Source: a virus
IMG/VR virus record: IMGVR_UViG_3300006750_000084
Location: 1 to 23,822 of that record
Length of the DNA stretch: 23,822 bases
Direction: 5' to 3' (one strand)
This document shows, piece by piece, positions 12,786-21,156 of this stretch. The notes beneath the pieces were generated by a model. The model was given only the letters and a program-made list of their open reading frames with translations, did not search any database and was not told the DNA's origin. The position numbers and the translations under genes were made by a program. Positions within the stretch are counted from its first letter, which is position 1; each line of letters opens with the position of its first letter.

Positions 12786-12971
12786 ATGGAAAATAATTAT
12801 AAGAAATATGCTAAATCTAATGGTAAATTAGATTATGATGTCCTTTGGGGAGAAATAAGAAAAATAACAGGTTTTATGGCAAAGAAGCGACGTGAAGAAC
12901 ATTACCACAGGGTCGTTGAATGGTTCGGGATACACCGACAGCTTAACGAGAGAAAAGAGCAAAAACGGTGA
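12786..12971 (+). CDS. small basic protein, 61 aa
   Basis: This is the first ORF of the plus-strand side. It is basic and helical (MENNYKKYAKSNGKLDYDVLWGEIRK..., then AKKRREEHYHRVVEW) and ends in a charged run (RQLNERKEQKR). It looks like a small nucleic-acid-binding or accessory protein. The ATG has no clear Shine-Dalgarno, and only 15 bases separate it from the inverted repeat ending at 12777, so it could be close to the transcript start. No family recognised. A 99-codon ORF in another frame (12892-13191) overlaps it and is judged less likely. Confidence 0.45.
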   Translation: MENNYKKYAKSNGKLDYDVLWGEIRKITGFMAKKRREEHYHRVVEWFGIHRQLNERKEQKR

Positions 12972-12994
12972 AACTCACTGGATAGAGAAGCAAG

Positions 12995-13129
12995 ATGTCA
13001 GCCGTTTTCCCAATATCCCTGTTTCCACCCCTGCAACAAGGAACTTCGCAGCATCCATGGAGTATAACGGCAACCTTGATAATGGGTCTTACCGCAGTGA
13101 CTATAGGCTCGATTGTTGGCAATATATGA
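12995..13129 (+). CDS. small membrane peptide, 44 aa (possible lysis accessory)
   Basis: The frame starting at ATG 12995 and ending with TGA 13127-13129 encodes a peptide with a Pro/Gln-rich start (MSAVFPISLFPPLQQG) and then one hydrophobic helix, ITATLIMGLTAVTIGSIV (about 24-41). That is a typical single membrane segment. It lies about 100 bases before the endolysin gene, where phages often place holins or other lysis peptides. The ribosome-binding site is weak (AGAGAAG). It overlaps the out-of-frame 99-codon ORF, and an ATG at 13126 overlaps its stop (ATGA), opening a 21-codon frame. The role is inferred from the hydrophobicity and place only. Confidence 0.4.
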   Translation: MSAVFPISLFPPLQQGTSQHPWSITATLIMGLTAVTIGSIVGNI

Positions 13130-13187
13130 ATAATACGTCTGGTTCTAGAATATCAACAGGTTTCTGGCTTATGGCTGGAAGATATGA

Positions 13188-13209
13188 GTAATGCCAGATA
13201 GGGCATTAC
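13188..13209 (+). terminator. 8-bp hairpin before the endolysin gene
   Basis: GTAATGCC (13188-13195) pairs perfectly with GGCATTAC (13202-13209) around a 6-base loop, just upstream of the endolysin ribosome-binding site at 13218-13222. There is no T-run after it, so it may be an RNA-processing or translation-control element rather than a true terminator. Confidence 0.35.
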
Positions 13210-13227
13210 TACATGATGGAGGCCGAG

Positions 13228-13602
13228 ATGAGTAATTGGAGGCATTTCACGGATAAAGAGTTGGCTTGTCCTTGTTGTAGAGATACGAACATGGATGTAG
13301 ACTTTATGGATAAATTGGAGGTAGCCAGGGTTCTAGCTGGTATACCTTTTAAAATAACGTCGGGGTATAGATGTGAAAAATACAATGCAAAGATCACTGG
13401 GGGAGCACCTACAGGAGGCGCTCATTCTATGGGGAAAGCTGCTGATATTAGGTGTAGGACTGGTACTGATAGGTTCAAAGTTGTTTCTGCTGGTATCACT
13501 GCGGGCTTTGAGGGGATTGAGGTTTGTGACAGACACATCCACTTTGATACCAAGAAACGGACACACAAGAACCAGGTCATATGGCCAGGGAAATCACGGT
13601 GA
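13228..13602 (+). CDS. M15-family peptidase (endolysin)
   Basis: A 124-aa zinc peptidase of the M15A type that cuts peptide cross-links in bacterial cell walls. Seen in order: the typical start RHFTDKELACPCC, DKLEVARVLAGIPFKITSGYR (cut here to its key part ITSGYRC), the zinc motif GAHSMGKAADI (H66, D73), and a final ligand in DRHIHFD (H105). The N-terminal CPCC resembles other phage M15A enzymes. No signal peptide or binding domain is present, so it needs a holin for release. The start at ATG 13228 is chosen because GGAGG lies 5 bases upstream; an earlier ATG pair is too close to that site. It is followed by a small membrane-protein gene, giving a compact lysis unit before the terminase. Confidence 0.88.
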   Translation: MSNWRHFTDKELACPCCRDTNMDVDFMDKLEVARVLAGIPFKITSGYRCEKYNAKITGGAPTGGAHSMGKAADIRCRTGTDRFKVVSAGITAGFEGIEVCDRHIHFDTKKRTHKNQVIWPGKSR

Positions 13603-13639
13603 AAACCCCTTTCTAGGGATATGAATAGGAGAGGATTCA

Positions 13640-13849
13640 ATGAAAGACTGGTTTTTGTTCTTATATGGAGCTGGAGGTATCTATTTAACGCTTTCTGGGA
13701 AAACGTGGGGAATGCCTAGTGTTCCGGAATTTAGCTTACCCAGCTTCTTTACGGTACCAGATACCATTAATGGACTTGTTATAACAAGTATTCTGTATAT
13801 TGCATACAATTACTATCAATCACAGAGATTCGGGGCAGAAGACATATAA
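13640..13849 (+). CDS. small membrane protein, 69 aa (holin candidate)
   Basis: Two hydrophobic stretches are visible, residues about 5-18 (FLFLYGAGGIYLTL) and 43-58 (INGLVITSILYIAYNY), joined by a Pro-rich loop and followed by a short polar tail (QSQRFGAEDI). A two-helix protein of this size directly after the endolysin fits a holin, though no holin family is recognised. The ATG at 13640 has GGAGAGG about 6 bases upstream. The end of the gene overlaps the long reading frame of the small terminase. Confidence 0.55.
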   Translation: MKDWFLFLYGAGGIYLTLSGKTWGMPSVPEFSLPSFFTVPDTINGLVITSILYIAYNYYQSQRFGAEDI

Positions 13850-14579
13850 TATATATACCAAGGATGAGGCGGATAAGGAAGATATTAGCTATAAACCGTG
13901 GAAAGAGGGAGAAGAAGGTGATTTTGTTCTCTCTGATGACGGATTCTGTGCTAAAGTCCTTAAAAAGAAGATATACCCGAACCAAAATGGCTCAGAGAGC
14001 GTATATTTAAGATTACCATGGGGATATCACATTTGGAATACAAAATACCCTGGGAAGAAATTCAATGCGGAAGGGAGAAGAACGCCCCATACTCTTACTG
14101 GAAAGAGTCAATTGGAGGTAAGGGCCGGTCAGGACAAAATGAAGAACCTCGCCACAGCATACGCCCAGACTTTCGACTGGAATATTGCAATCGACATGGC
14201 TATTGGGTCAACAACGCCAGGAGAGCACCGAAAATACAAGAGATGGATGAAATCGGAGGTATTCAAGAAAATGGTTCGTGAAGAATTACAGAGATTGCTC
14301 CAAGACCATGGCATAACAGAGGCTTTTGTCATGGATGAGATGGTTGAAGCCTTTGAAGTAGCCAAGAAACATGCTAATAAGTCTGGGAATATGACGAATT
14401 GGGTAAGACTTATAGAAAATGCACAAGATTTACATGGTATGCGGACTAAACAGGTTGTTAAGACGACAACTCAGCTTGAAGCCACCTCAACTAGTAGAAT
14501 GTTAGATGAAATAGAAGAAGAAGAGAGGAAATTAATAGCTAAGAAGGTTGAAGTTGCAGAACTCCCAGAAGAAAAGTGA
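13800..14579 (+). CDS. terminase small subunit (probable)
   Basis: A 259-codon frame directly before the large terminase. The conserved part seems to begin at IYTKDEADK and includes SYKPWKEGEEGDFVLSDDG, LRLPWGYHIWN, a helical DNA-binding-like middle and a charged C-terminal coiled coil (DEIEEEERKLIAKKVE). I recall phage small terminase proteins with the same 'Y.T.eEAd...Yk.W...e.GdyvlsDDGyvak' start. They recognise the packaging site and stimulate the large subunit. The start is unclear: the longest frame begins with TTG at 13800, inside the membrane-protein gene, without a ribosome-binding site, and no ATG or GTG occurs before the conserved block. The real start could be an unusual codon near 13851. 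It overlaps the large subunit by about 30 bases. Confidence 0.65.
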   Translation: MHTITINHRDSGQKTYNIYTKDEADKEDISYKPWKEGEEGDFVLSDDGFCAKVLKKKIYPNQNGSESVYLRLPWGYHIWNTKYPGKKFNAEGRRTPHTLTGKSQLEVRAGQDKMKNLATAYAQTFDWNIAIDMAIGSTTPGEHRKYKRWMKSEVFKKMVREELQRLLQDHGITEAFVMDEMVEAFEVAKKHANKSGNMTNWVRLIENAQDLHGMRTKQVVKTTTQLEATSTSRMLDEIEEEERKLIAKKVEVAELPEEK

Positions 14580-16071
14580 GGATTATGAGGCATTATATGC
14601 CCGACGAGAAGCATTAAAGAAATTTAAGGGCAATATTGGATTATTTGGCCGATATTGCTTTCCCACCGCCCTGAGGAAGGATATTCCTCCATTTCACAGT
14701 GAAATATACCAAAATCTTCTAAATCACAAGAATAAGCGTATTCTTATAGCTGCACCACGAGGAACTGCTAAAAGTACGGTATGTAGCCTCATTCTTCCTC
14801 TGTATAGAGCGGCTTTCAAGAAAGATGATGAAGATTTGTTCATGGTTATCATCTCAGAGTCCCAGGCGCAGTCAATTAACTTCTTAAGTCGTATAAAGTA
14901 CCATTTAGATCATTCTGATAGGTTTAAGAAGCTTATTGGTGATTTTGGGGCAACGACAGCTGCAAGATGGACTGGAAGTGATATTATCCTTGCAAATGGA
15001 ACAAGGATAGTCGCAGTTGGTACTGGCCAGAGGGTCAGGGGCTTTATTGAGGGGGATACACGGCCAAATCTTATCATTGTAGATGATTTTGAGTCAGAGC
15101 TGAATGCTTTAACCGCAGAAGCCCGTACTAAGAATAGGAAGTGGATGACTGAGGCTGTGATACCTTCGTTATCTGATGATGGGCGTATTGTTATGGTGGG
15201 GACAGTTATTTCAGAGGATTGCTTCTTATATTGGGCAAAAGACAGTTCAGCCTGGAAAACCATGTGGTATTCTATCTGGGACGATGATGAGAAGAGTATT
15301 TGGCCAGAACGCTTCAATAAGAAGCGTATTCTTGGTATAAAGGACGAATTTCAGAGCGTTGGCAATTTAAACGGATTTTATCAGGAATACATGAATATTG
15401 CCCAATCTCCTGATACAGCCCCATTTAAGCCAGAATATGTTAAATTACATCATTACGACTATGAAAGAATAGATGGTCAGCCTTGTCTGACGAGGAGTAT
15501 AGGTGATAAAAAGGATATCAAACCAGTTGAGGTGTATTGCGGTATTGATCCCGCTAGTTCTCTTTCTGCCCGTGCTGACTTTTTTGTTATTGCCACTATT
15601 GCTGTTGATCATGATAATCATAAGTATATTCTTGATATATTCCGTTCTCGCCTCAATCCTGCTTTTCAGCCTGCAAAAATTATCGAAATTTATAAGAAGT
15701 TCCGTCCAAAGCGTATGAGAGTGGAATCTACTGCATATCAGGACGCACTTCGCCAATCAACAAGGGTTCTGATGATGGAAGAGGATTTATACATTCCCGG
15801 ACTTGAAAAGGGGGTAAAACCACGTACTCGCAAGTCTGAGAGGTTAATTAGCCTGGTTCCCATGCTCGCGAAGGGGATGTTCCATTTCAGGCCAGAAGAC
15901 ATAACAGCTCAGCAGGAGTTCCTTTCTTATCCAGCTGGGAAGAACGATGACATCCTAGATGCAATATGGACAGCCTTAGAGAAAGCTACTCCATGTAGGG
16001 TGGAGAAATTCACCCCTGGGAAAAAAGATGATGATCTTATGACAAAAGTGTTGGATTGGATGACTGCCTAA
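14548..16071 (+). CDS. terL: terminase large subunit
   Basis: The phage DNA-packaging motor and nuclease. The ATPase domain (about 30-230) has Walker A APRGTAKST (69-77), Walker B LIIVDDFE (175-182), and a coupling-type VMVGT at about 216-219. The nuclease domain (about 325-480) has the RNase H-like GIDPASS (D334), an acidic VEST (E393) and KNDDILDA (D467, D468) near the end. At 507 aa it is the usual size. Starts are TTG: 14548, or 14554, which has AAGAAGG 6 bases upstream and is perhaps the better one. It overlaps the small terminase, which suggests coupled translation. It threads DNA into the prohead through the portal coded next. Confidence 0.92.
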   Translation: MKLQNSQKKSEDYEALYARREALKKFKGNIGLFGRYCFPTALRKDIPPFHSEIYQNLLNHKNKRILIAAPRGTAKSTVCSLILPLYRAAFKKDDEDLFMVIISESQAQSINFLSRIKYHLDHSDRFKKLIGDFGATTAARWTGSDIILANGTRIVAVGTGQRVRGFIEGDTRPNLIIVDDFESELNALTAEARTKNRKWMTEAVIPSLSDDGRIVMVGTVISEDCFLYWAKDSSAWKTMWYSIWDDDEKSIWPERFNKKRILGIKDEFQSVGNLNGFYQEYMNIAQSPDTAPFKPEYVKLHHYDYERIDGQPCLTRSIGDKKDIKPVEVYCGIDPASSLSARADFFVIATIAVDHDNHKYILDIFRSRLNPAFQPAKIIEIYKKFRPKRMRVESTAYQDALRQSTRVLMMEEDLYIPGLEKGVKPRTRKSERLISLVPMLAKGMFHFRPEDITAQQEFLSYPAGKNDDILDAIWTALEKATPCRVEKFTPGKKDDDLMTKVLDWMTA

Positions 16072-16102
16072 TGTAAATTCGCCCTAAGTCTATGGAGGTA
16101 GC

Positions 16103-18274
16103 TTGGCTTATAAGAAGTCCAAATCGGACAAATCTTTCGTAGAAGAGACTATTGACCTCTGGAAAACGTATTCCATGAAAAGGGATACCTGGGCTGCACA
16201 TGCTCAAGAAGATCGGGAGTTTCGTCTCGGAAAACAGTGGACAGCGGAGCAGAAGCGCACTCTCGAAGAGCGTGGCCAGGCTCCGATTGTTGTTAATAGA
16301 ATCCATCCTGCTGTTGAAGCTGCGAAAGCTATGCTTACCTCTAACAGGCCCTCTTTCAGGGTCTCTCCACGTGAAGATAGTGATAATAAGGTTGCTCAGG
16401 TAATGAACGGCCTTTTGGAGTATATATGGCAGATATCTGATGGTACAGCTGCTATGAGGTCTGTTATAGATGATTATTATGTAACTGGCATGGGTGCTTT
16501 ACTTATATATCAAGACCCGATGTCTGATATGAACCGTGGAGATGTGAAGGTAAAGGATGTTGATCCGCTTGATATTTATATTGATCCAAATTCGAGGGAT
16601 AGGCTATGTAACGATGCGGAAAGCATCATTATTTCCCGTTTATATACAAAAGATCAGGCAATCCGTCTGTATCCTATGTATGAAAAGGCAATAAAAAACG
16701 CTGCCTCAGACAACTTTACTACAGACCGTCCCGCTACTGTTAGAGAAGACTCTGGAGAGGTTACTTTCCCTGAAGATGTAACAACACAGACACTCTCCAC
16801 GTTTGGAGAGTCTGATGAGTATATTCGTGGATATGAGAGATATTACAAGGAGATGTTTGATTATTACCTCGTAAGAGAAAGTTTTAGTGGTAAAGAAGAC
16901 CTTTTAAGTGAAGAGAGTTATACAGAGTATGTAGAGCAGACTGCATGGTTAGTCCAGGGACAGGTATTTACAAATCCTGAACAGGCAGAAAAGGCTATGG
17001 TACGTATGCAGGAGATGTATGCACAGGTAGCCCAGGAAGCATCAGCTAAAGGGCAAGAGAAACCTGAACCTCCACAGGCAAGAGAAGTTTCTTACAAAGA
17101 ATTAATTGATCAGGGTGCAATAGAAGTCATAGTTACTCCAACAACAAGGGTTCTACAGTGTGTGGTAATGGGAGATAAGAAGTTGTTTTCTCGTGTTCTT
17201 CCTACAGAACACTATCCTGTGGTTCTTTTCATGAATATGCATACTCGTACCCCATTTCCTATGAGCGATGTAAGAATGGTGAAGAACTTGCAGGAGTATA
17301 TTAATAAGACGCGTTCTTTAATTATTGCTCACGCTACTACAAGTACGAATACAAAGATTTTAATTCCTTCGGGAAGCGTTGATATGAGAGAGTTTGAGCA
17401 GAAGTGGGCTCAGCCTGGAGTGGCTATAGAGGTTGATTTTGATCAGGGACCGCCTGTTCCAGTGCAACCTATCCCACTTCCGAATGAGTTGTATCAAAAT
17501 GAGAATAATGCAAAGAATGACATTGATCATCAGCTTGGTTTATATGAATTGATGATGGGTAATTCATCAGTGGCTCCACATACATACAAAGCTACTGTCT
17601 CTCTCGATGAGTTCGGACAGAGAAAGATAAAATCAAAACAAGCTGACATTGAGGCTGGGCTTACTCGGGCAGCAGAAATTGTTATACCAATGATGCAACA
17701 GCTGTATAGGACGGAGAAGGTCGTGAGGATAGTCCAGCCTAATAATAGTCTGACTGAGTATAGCGCGAATAAGCGGTTGTTTGATGATAAGGGAATGGAG
17801 ATAGAAGTAATTAATGATATTAGCGTTGGTAAGTTTGATGTTGTTGTCGTTACCGGCTCTACTCTCCCAACAAACCGCTATGCTCAGCTTGAAATGTACA
17901 TGGATGCCTATGAGAAGGGTATTATAGATAGGCAGGAAGTTCTGAAGAAAACAGAGGTATTCGATCTTGAAGGAGTTCTAAAGCGTACAGATATAATTGC
18001 TAAGCTGCAACAGCAGATGCAAGCAGCACAGGAGACAATAAAAGACTTACAAGGCGACCTGCAAACGCGTGAGCGCGAAGCGTATCATGCCAAGCAGCAA
18101 GCAAAGCTGGCAAAGTTCGATGCATCGCTTGATAAGACGACAAACAAGGCACAAGCTGCCGGTACCGTCTTTGAGAAACGTTTGGACGATGCCATGGGTC
18201 AAATACAAGGTGAGGTCAGACAGGCCTCTAAACCGGAGACACCCTCTAAGACCCGTAGAGGTTCTTCAAAGTAG
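16103..18274 (+). CDS. portal protein (P22-like)
   Basis: A 723-aa portal forming the ring at the head vertex through which DNA enters and leaves. The N-terminal part matches P22-type portals: DREFRLGKQWTAEQ, GQAPIVVNRIHPAVE, then a DP-rich segment VDPLDIYIDPNSR typical of podovirus-like portals. The centre is a mixed stem/wing with a helical insertion (YAQVAQEASAKGQEKPEP). The last 110 residues are Gln-rich coiled coil (KLQQQMQAAQETIKDLQG) ending very basic. It starts with TTG at 16103, set by GGAGGT 4-5 bases upstream. It lies between the large terminase and the scaffold. Confidence 0.88.
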   Translation: MAYKKSKSDKSFVEETIDLWKTYSMKRDTWAAHAQEDREFRLGKQWTAEQKRTLEERGQAPIVVNRIHPAVEAAKAMLTSNRPSFRVSPREDSDNKVAQVMNGLLEYIWQISDGTAAMRSVIDDYYVTGMGALLIYQDPMSDMNRGDVKVKDVDPLDIYIDPNSRDRLCNDAESIIISRLYTKDQAIRLYPMYEKAIKNAASDNFTTDRPATVREDSGEVTFPEDVTTQTLSTFGESDEYIRGYERYYKEMFDYYLVRESFSGKEDLLSEESYTEYVEQTAWLVQGQVFTNPEQAEKAMVRMQEMYAQVAQEASAKGQEKPEPPQAREVSYKELIDQGAIEVIVTPTTRVLQCVVMGDKKLFSRVLPTEHYPVVLFMNMHTRTPFPMSDVRMVKNLQEYINKTRSLIIAHATTSTNTKILIPSGSVDMREFEQKWAQPGVAIEVDFDQGPPVPVQPIPLPNELYQNENNAKNDIDHQLGLYELMMGNSSVAPHTYKATVSLDEFGQRKIKSKQADIEAGLTRAAEIVIPMMQQLYRTEKVVRIVQPNNSLTEYSANKRLFDDKGMEIEVINDISVGKFDVVVVTGSTLPTNRYAQLEMYMDAYEKGIIDRQEVLKKTEVFDLEGVLKRTDIIAKLQQQMQAAQETIKDLQGDLQTREREAYHAKQQAKLAKFDASLDKTTNKAQAAGTVFEKRLDDAMGQIQGEVRQASKPETPSKTRRGSSK

Positions 18275-18286
18275 AAGGAGTTAATC

Positions 18287-19240
18287 ATGGCAGAAATAGA
18301 TACCCAGCGTCTTGATGGTAGTGAAGTGCCGCAAGAACCTGGTTCTATCGTTAATGATATAATTCTTCATGGAACTGCTGCACCTGAAGAGTCAGCAGCC
18401 TTTGGTTCAACTGAAGTGGCCGCGAATGAAGAAGAAGTTCGCGCACCCGTGGAGGAAACCACCTCTCAAGAGGTAGTGGATAACGATCAAACCCGATATC
18501 AATACCAACAGTCTCGTGCAGATAAGATGCTGAATGAGAATAACCGGCTTAAAGAGCAAAACAATGTCCTGCAACAGCAGATGACAACGCTCTTTGAGAA
18601 GGTTCAGCCTCAAGCAGCACCATCTGAAGAACCTGTTGAGGAGGTAAGGGAAGAGTTTCCACCGCCACCTGAGAGACCGCAAAGACCATCTGGATACAAT
18701 CGTGAGGAAGCATACACTGACCCGAGCTCGGCTAGTGCACGACACCTCGAAGATACAGAAAGATGGAGAGACAATATGGATGAATATAATAGCTTACGGA
18801 CAGAATATCTCCAGGCTAGTATTGAATCTGAACGCGATGAGTTCAGGCAAGAACGTCAGAATGAGATACAACGCCAGAAGGCTGATAGTGAAGCGCAAGA
18901 AGCCATTAATAATGTTGCGGAACATCTCCGTACCACTTATCAAGCGGACGACACGCGGATCAGTAAGTTCATCGAAGTAATGTCAGACCCATCCTCACTC
19001 ACGGTAGATAACTTATGGAAGCTCTTTGCAATGGATGAAGGTACTGGGAATATGCAACCTCAACCTCAAACTTCAGCTCCCGCTAGCCGGGACTTTGAGC
19101 AGGTTAAAAGAGCATCCTCAATACCAAGTCCGATGGGAGTTCTTCCGTCTGCAAATGTGGATACGTCCCCGAAGGCGGAAGAAGATAGGATAATAGATGA
19201 AATGGTGACGGACTATAGAAGTTCGAATCCATTTACATAA
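18287..19240 (+). CDS. head scaffolding protein (probable)
   Basis: A 317-aa acidic protein with a disordered start, a Gln/Asn coiled coil (about 73-110, MLNENNRLKEQNNVLQQQM), a Pro/Glu region (EEFPPPPERPQRP), another long helical stretch (SIESERDEFRQERQNEIQ) and a C-terminal IDEMVTDYRSSNPFT. This composition and the position between portal and major capsid genes are typical of phage scaffolds that guide capsid assembly and then leave the head. No protease domain is seen. The ATG at 18287 has AAGGAG 7 bases upstream. The call rests on position and composition, not on sequence motifs. Confidence 0.75.
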   Translation: MAEIDTQRLDGSEVPQEPGSIVNDIILHGTAAPEESAAFGSTEVAANEEEVRAPVEETTSQEVVDNDQTRYQYQQSRADKMLNENNRLKEQNNVLQQQMTTLFEKVQPQAAPSEEPVEEVREEFPPPPERPQRPSGYNREEAYTDPSSASARHLEDTERWRDNMDEYNSLRTEYLQASIESERDEFRQERQNEIQRQKADSEAQEAINNVAEHLRTTYQADDTRISKFIEVMSDPSSLTVDNLWKLFAMDEGTGNMQPQPQTSAPASRDFEQVKRASSIPSPMGVLPSANVDTSPKAEEDRIIDEMVTDYRSSNPFT

Positions 19241-19267
19241 CATAGACTAAAACGGAGGTAGCTCAAA

Positions 19268-20620
19268 ATGGCAGACCAATATAGCGTAACAGCTGGTGGT
19301 GACATGCAGTCGAGCTCAGTTAATCACTCACGCCGGATGTATAATTTCGGTGAGAGGGTTGCTGAACTAGCTCCGGAGCAAACGCCGTTCTTCGTCTACC
19401 TATCAAAAGTTGCCAAAGCGTCTACTGACGACCCTGTTTTCAAGTTTCTTGAACAGCGTCACCAGTGGCAGCGTAGGAACTTTGATGCCAAAGGAGCAAC
19501 AAGCTCCGCGTCTTATACTAAGGGTACAGAAGTCGCCAACATGATGAAGGTTGACGTGACGTATGATAAGTATGGACGTGTAGTTACTACTCCAGTGGTG
19601 CCACAGTTCTTGCTGAATGGCCAGGTTGTGATGATTCCGGATACGGCGGGAACTCTCCGTCATTTCCTTATCTCACAGAATCCTGACTTGACAGCTGATT
19701 CCAGTGCTGCCGCGCAAATAGACCTGACACCGTTGTTTACTGCAACGTGTGCTTTTGCTGACAATGCAAAAGGTCAGGTCGTTGGTTCAGCTTTTGCTGA
19801 AGGTGGAACCGACCCAGCGGGTTGGAAGGACGAGCTCTACGATAGAGAAGGATATTGCCAGATTTTCAAAACTGCAATTCCTCTCTTCTCCGGTACGACT
19901 CTTGCGACCAGATATCGTGGGAAACCTGATGAGTATAAACGTGTATGGTCTGAGAAGCTTATGGAGCACAAAATGGACATAGAGCATGCAATGCTTTATG
20001 GTTCAGGTGGTGCCGATGAGTCTGCATCCGCTGGACCCCAGCGGTATTCATGGGGAATACTTCCCTATACAGAGACTTATGGTAAAGTGAAAAACTTTAC
20101 ATATGCTTCCAGTTCTTACGACGATTTCGTTGACGCTATGGAGGATATTTTTGCTCCTGAATCCGGTAACTCCGGTCAGAAGCTAGTCCTCGCATCTAGG
20201 AAAGTTATTGCCTGGTTCCAGAAACTAGGTAGTGCTTCCTTCTTACATAACACAGTTGAGCTCGGCCAAATTGAAGCCGGCACCGCTGCAGATCAATATG
20301 GTGGAAATGGATTCCGCCTTGACTTGCAGAACATTAAAGGTGCTTTCGGCCATAATGTAATGCGGGTTAATACTGTGTTTGGTGATCTGCACTTTGTGCA
20401 GGAGCCTTTACTAAGAGGTGCGACGGAGAACTATTCTATCATGATTGACATGAAGAATGTTAAGTATCGTCCGCTAGCCGCTAACGGCGTAAGTCGTGAC
20501 ACGCATATCATCACAAACGTTCAGAATAATAACGTTGATGGACGGAAAGACATCATCTTGACCGAAGCCGGTCTTGAGATTGCTCTTCCAGAAACTCACG
20601 CTATTATGAAATGGGCGTAG
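19268..20620 (+). CDS. major capsid protein (SU10/N4-gp56-like)
   Basis: The shell protein of the head, 450 aa, presumably HK97-fold. The N-terminal pattern FGERVAELAPEQTPFFVYLSK (its core: ELAPEQTPF) is the 'e..PeeTPf...l.k' mark of SU10-type and related N4-gp56-type capsid proteins. Later blocks include LMEHKMDIEHAMLYGSGG, the 'k..e.E.alL.G' helix, and ILTEAGLEIALPETHA near the end, where such proteins have 'i..e.gle...P..ha'. The ATG at 19268 follows GGAGGTAGC. A strong terminator at 20635-20660 follows, consistent with very high expression. The exact subfamily is not certain. Confidence 0.85.
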   Translation: MADQYSVTAGGDMQSSSVNHSRRMYNFGERVAELAPEQTPFFVYLSKVAKASTDDPVFKFLEQRHQWQRRNFDAKGATSSASYTKGTEVANMMKVDVTYDKYGRVVTTPVVPQFLLNGQVVMIPDTAGTLRHFLISQNPDLTADSSAAAQIDLTPLFTATCAFADNAKGQVVGSAFAEGGTDPAGWKDELYDREGYCQIFKTAIPLFSGTTLATRYRGKPDEYKRVWSEKLMEHKMDIEHAMLYGSGGADESASAGPQRYSWGILPYTETYGKVKNFTYASSSYDDFVDAMEDIFAPESGNSGQKLVLASRKVIAWFQKLGSASFLHNTVELGQIEAGTAADQYGGNGFRLDLQNIKGAFGHNVMRVNTVFGDLHFVQEPLLRGATENYSIMIDMKNVKYRPLAANGVSRDTHIITNVQNNNVDGRKDIILTEAGLEIALPETHAIMKWA

Positions 20621-20634
20621 TAAAGTAGTTAGTT

Positions 20635-20660
20635 GGGGGAGGCTTGTCCTCCCCCTTCTT
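20635..20660 (+). terminator. intrinsic terminator after the capsid gene
   Basis: GGGGGAGG (20635-20642) pairs perfectly with CCTCCCCC (20648-20655) around a 5-base loop, followed by TTCTT. It lies 15 bases after the capsid stop and probably limits transcription of the genes downstream relative to capsid. Confidence 0.85.
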
Positions 20661-20677
20661 ACTCAAAGGAGAAAGAA

Positions 20678-20806
20678 ATGGAAAAGATGGTTACAAGCAA
20701 CACAGTTGGCGGACCCCATCAAAGTCCAAGTGTAAATGATGAAAGTAGGCGCATGGCCTATGATAAGAATAAAAAGAAGTCGAAGCCCAAGACTGAAAAG
20801 AAATAA
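20678..20806 (+). CDS. small basic protein, 42 aa
   Basis: ATG 20678 to TAA 20804-20806, with AAAGGAG 6-7 bases upstream (20665-20671). The peptide starts MEKMVTSNTVGGPHQS and ends with a lysine-rich tail (KNKKKSKPKTEKK). It is probably disordered and could bind DNA or the capsid interior, but no family is recognised. It is the first gene after the capsid terminator and is 12 bases ahead of the next gene. The good ribosome-binding site supports it. Confidence 0.6.
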   Translation: MEKMVTSNTVGGPHQSPSVNDESRRMAYDKNKKKSKPKTEKK

Positions 20807-20818
20807 CAGGAGATAGTA

Positions 20819-21154
20819 ATGGCAAGAAATTTAACAGATATAGCTCAGACCCTGAGTATCCTTACAGGTCGAGGTGGTTATGATTGGTGTGGCAATGGGT
20901 CTACAGTTAGTGATGATACGTATAGTTCGATCTGTGCAACCTTTACAACAGGTGGAACTGACTTTATAACAGTCTCAGCTGTGTCTACTGATACAGATAT
21001 TTGGGATACTATTGTAACAGAAGAAATTCCTATAGGAGTTACCATTTATGGGAGATGGAGTTCAGTTACTATTGGTTCATCTGATTATGCGATGGTTTAC
21101 AGAGAATGGGTTGGCGATACTGTAGCTGACATCGACAATTATCCCGCTTCGTAA
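20819..21154 (+). CDS. hypothetical structural protein, 111 aa
   Basis: A beta-rich, Thr/Ser/Gly-rich protein (ICATFTTGGTDFITVSAVST, IYGRWSSVTIGSSDYAMVY) with no membrane helix. Such proteins between the capsid and connector genes are often head-decoration or minor head proteins; here that is inferred from place and composition. The ATG at 20819 has AGGAGATAG upstream. Its stop is followed after two bases by the GTG of the next gene. Two cysteines (C24, C39) are present. Not recognised by family. Confidence 0.6.
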   Translation: MARNLTDIAQTLSILTGRGGYDWCGNGSTVSDDTYSSICATFTTGGTDFITVSAVSTDTDIWDTIVTEEIPIGVTIYGRWSSVTIGSSDYAMVYREWVGDTVADIDNYPAS

Positions 21155-21156
21155 TA

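Noticed and set aside
12892-13191. 99-codon plus-strand ORF
   Set aside because: GTG start without a good ribosome-binding site, overlapping two more plausible small ORFs; composition looks like a frame shadow, though not excluded.
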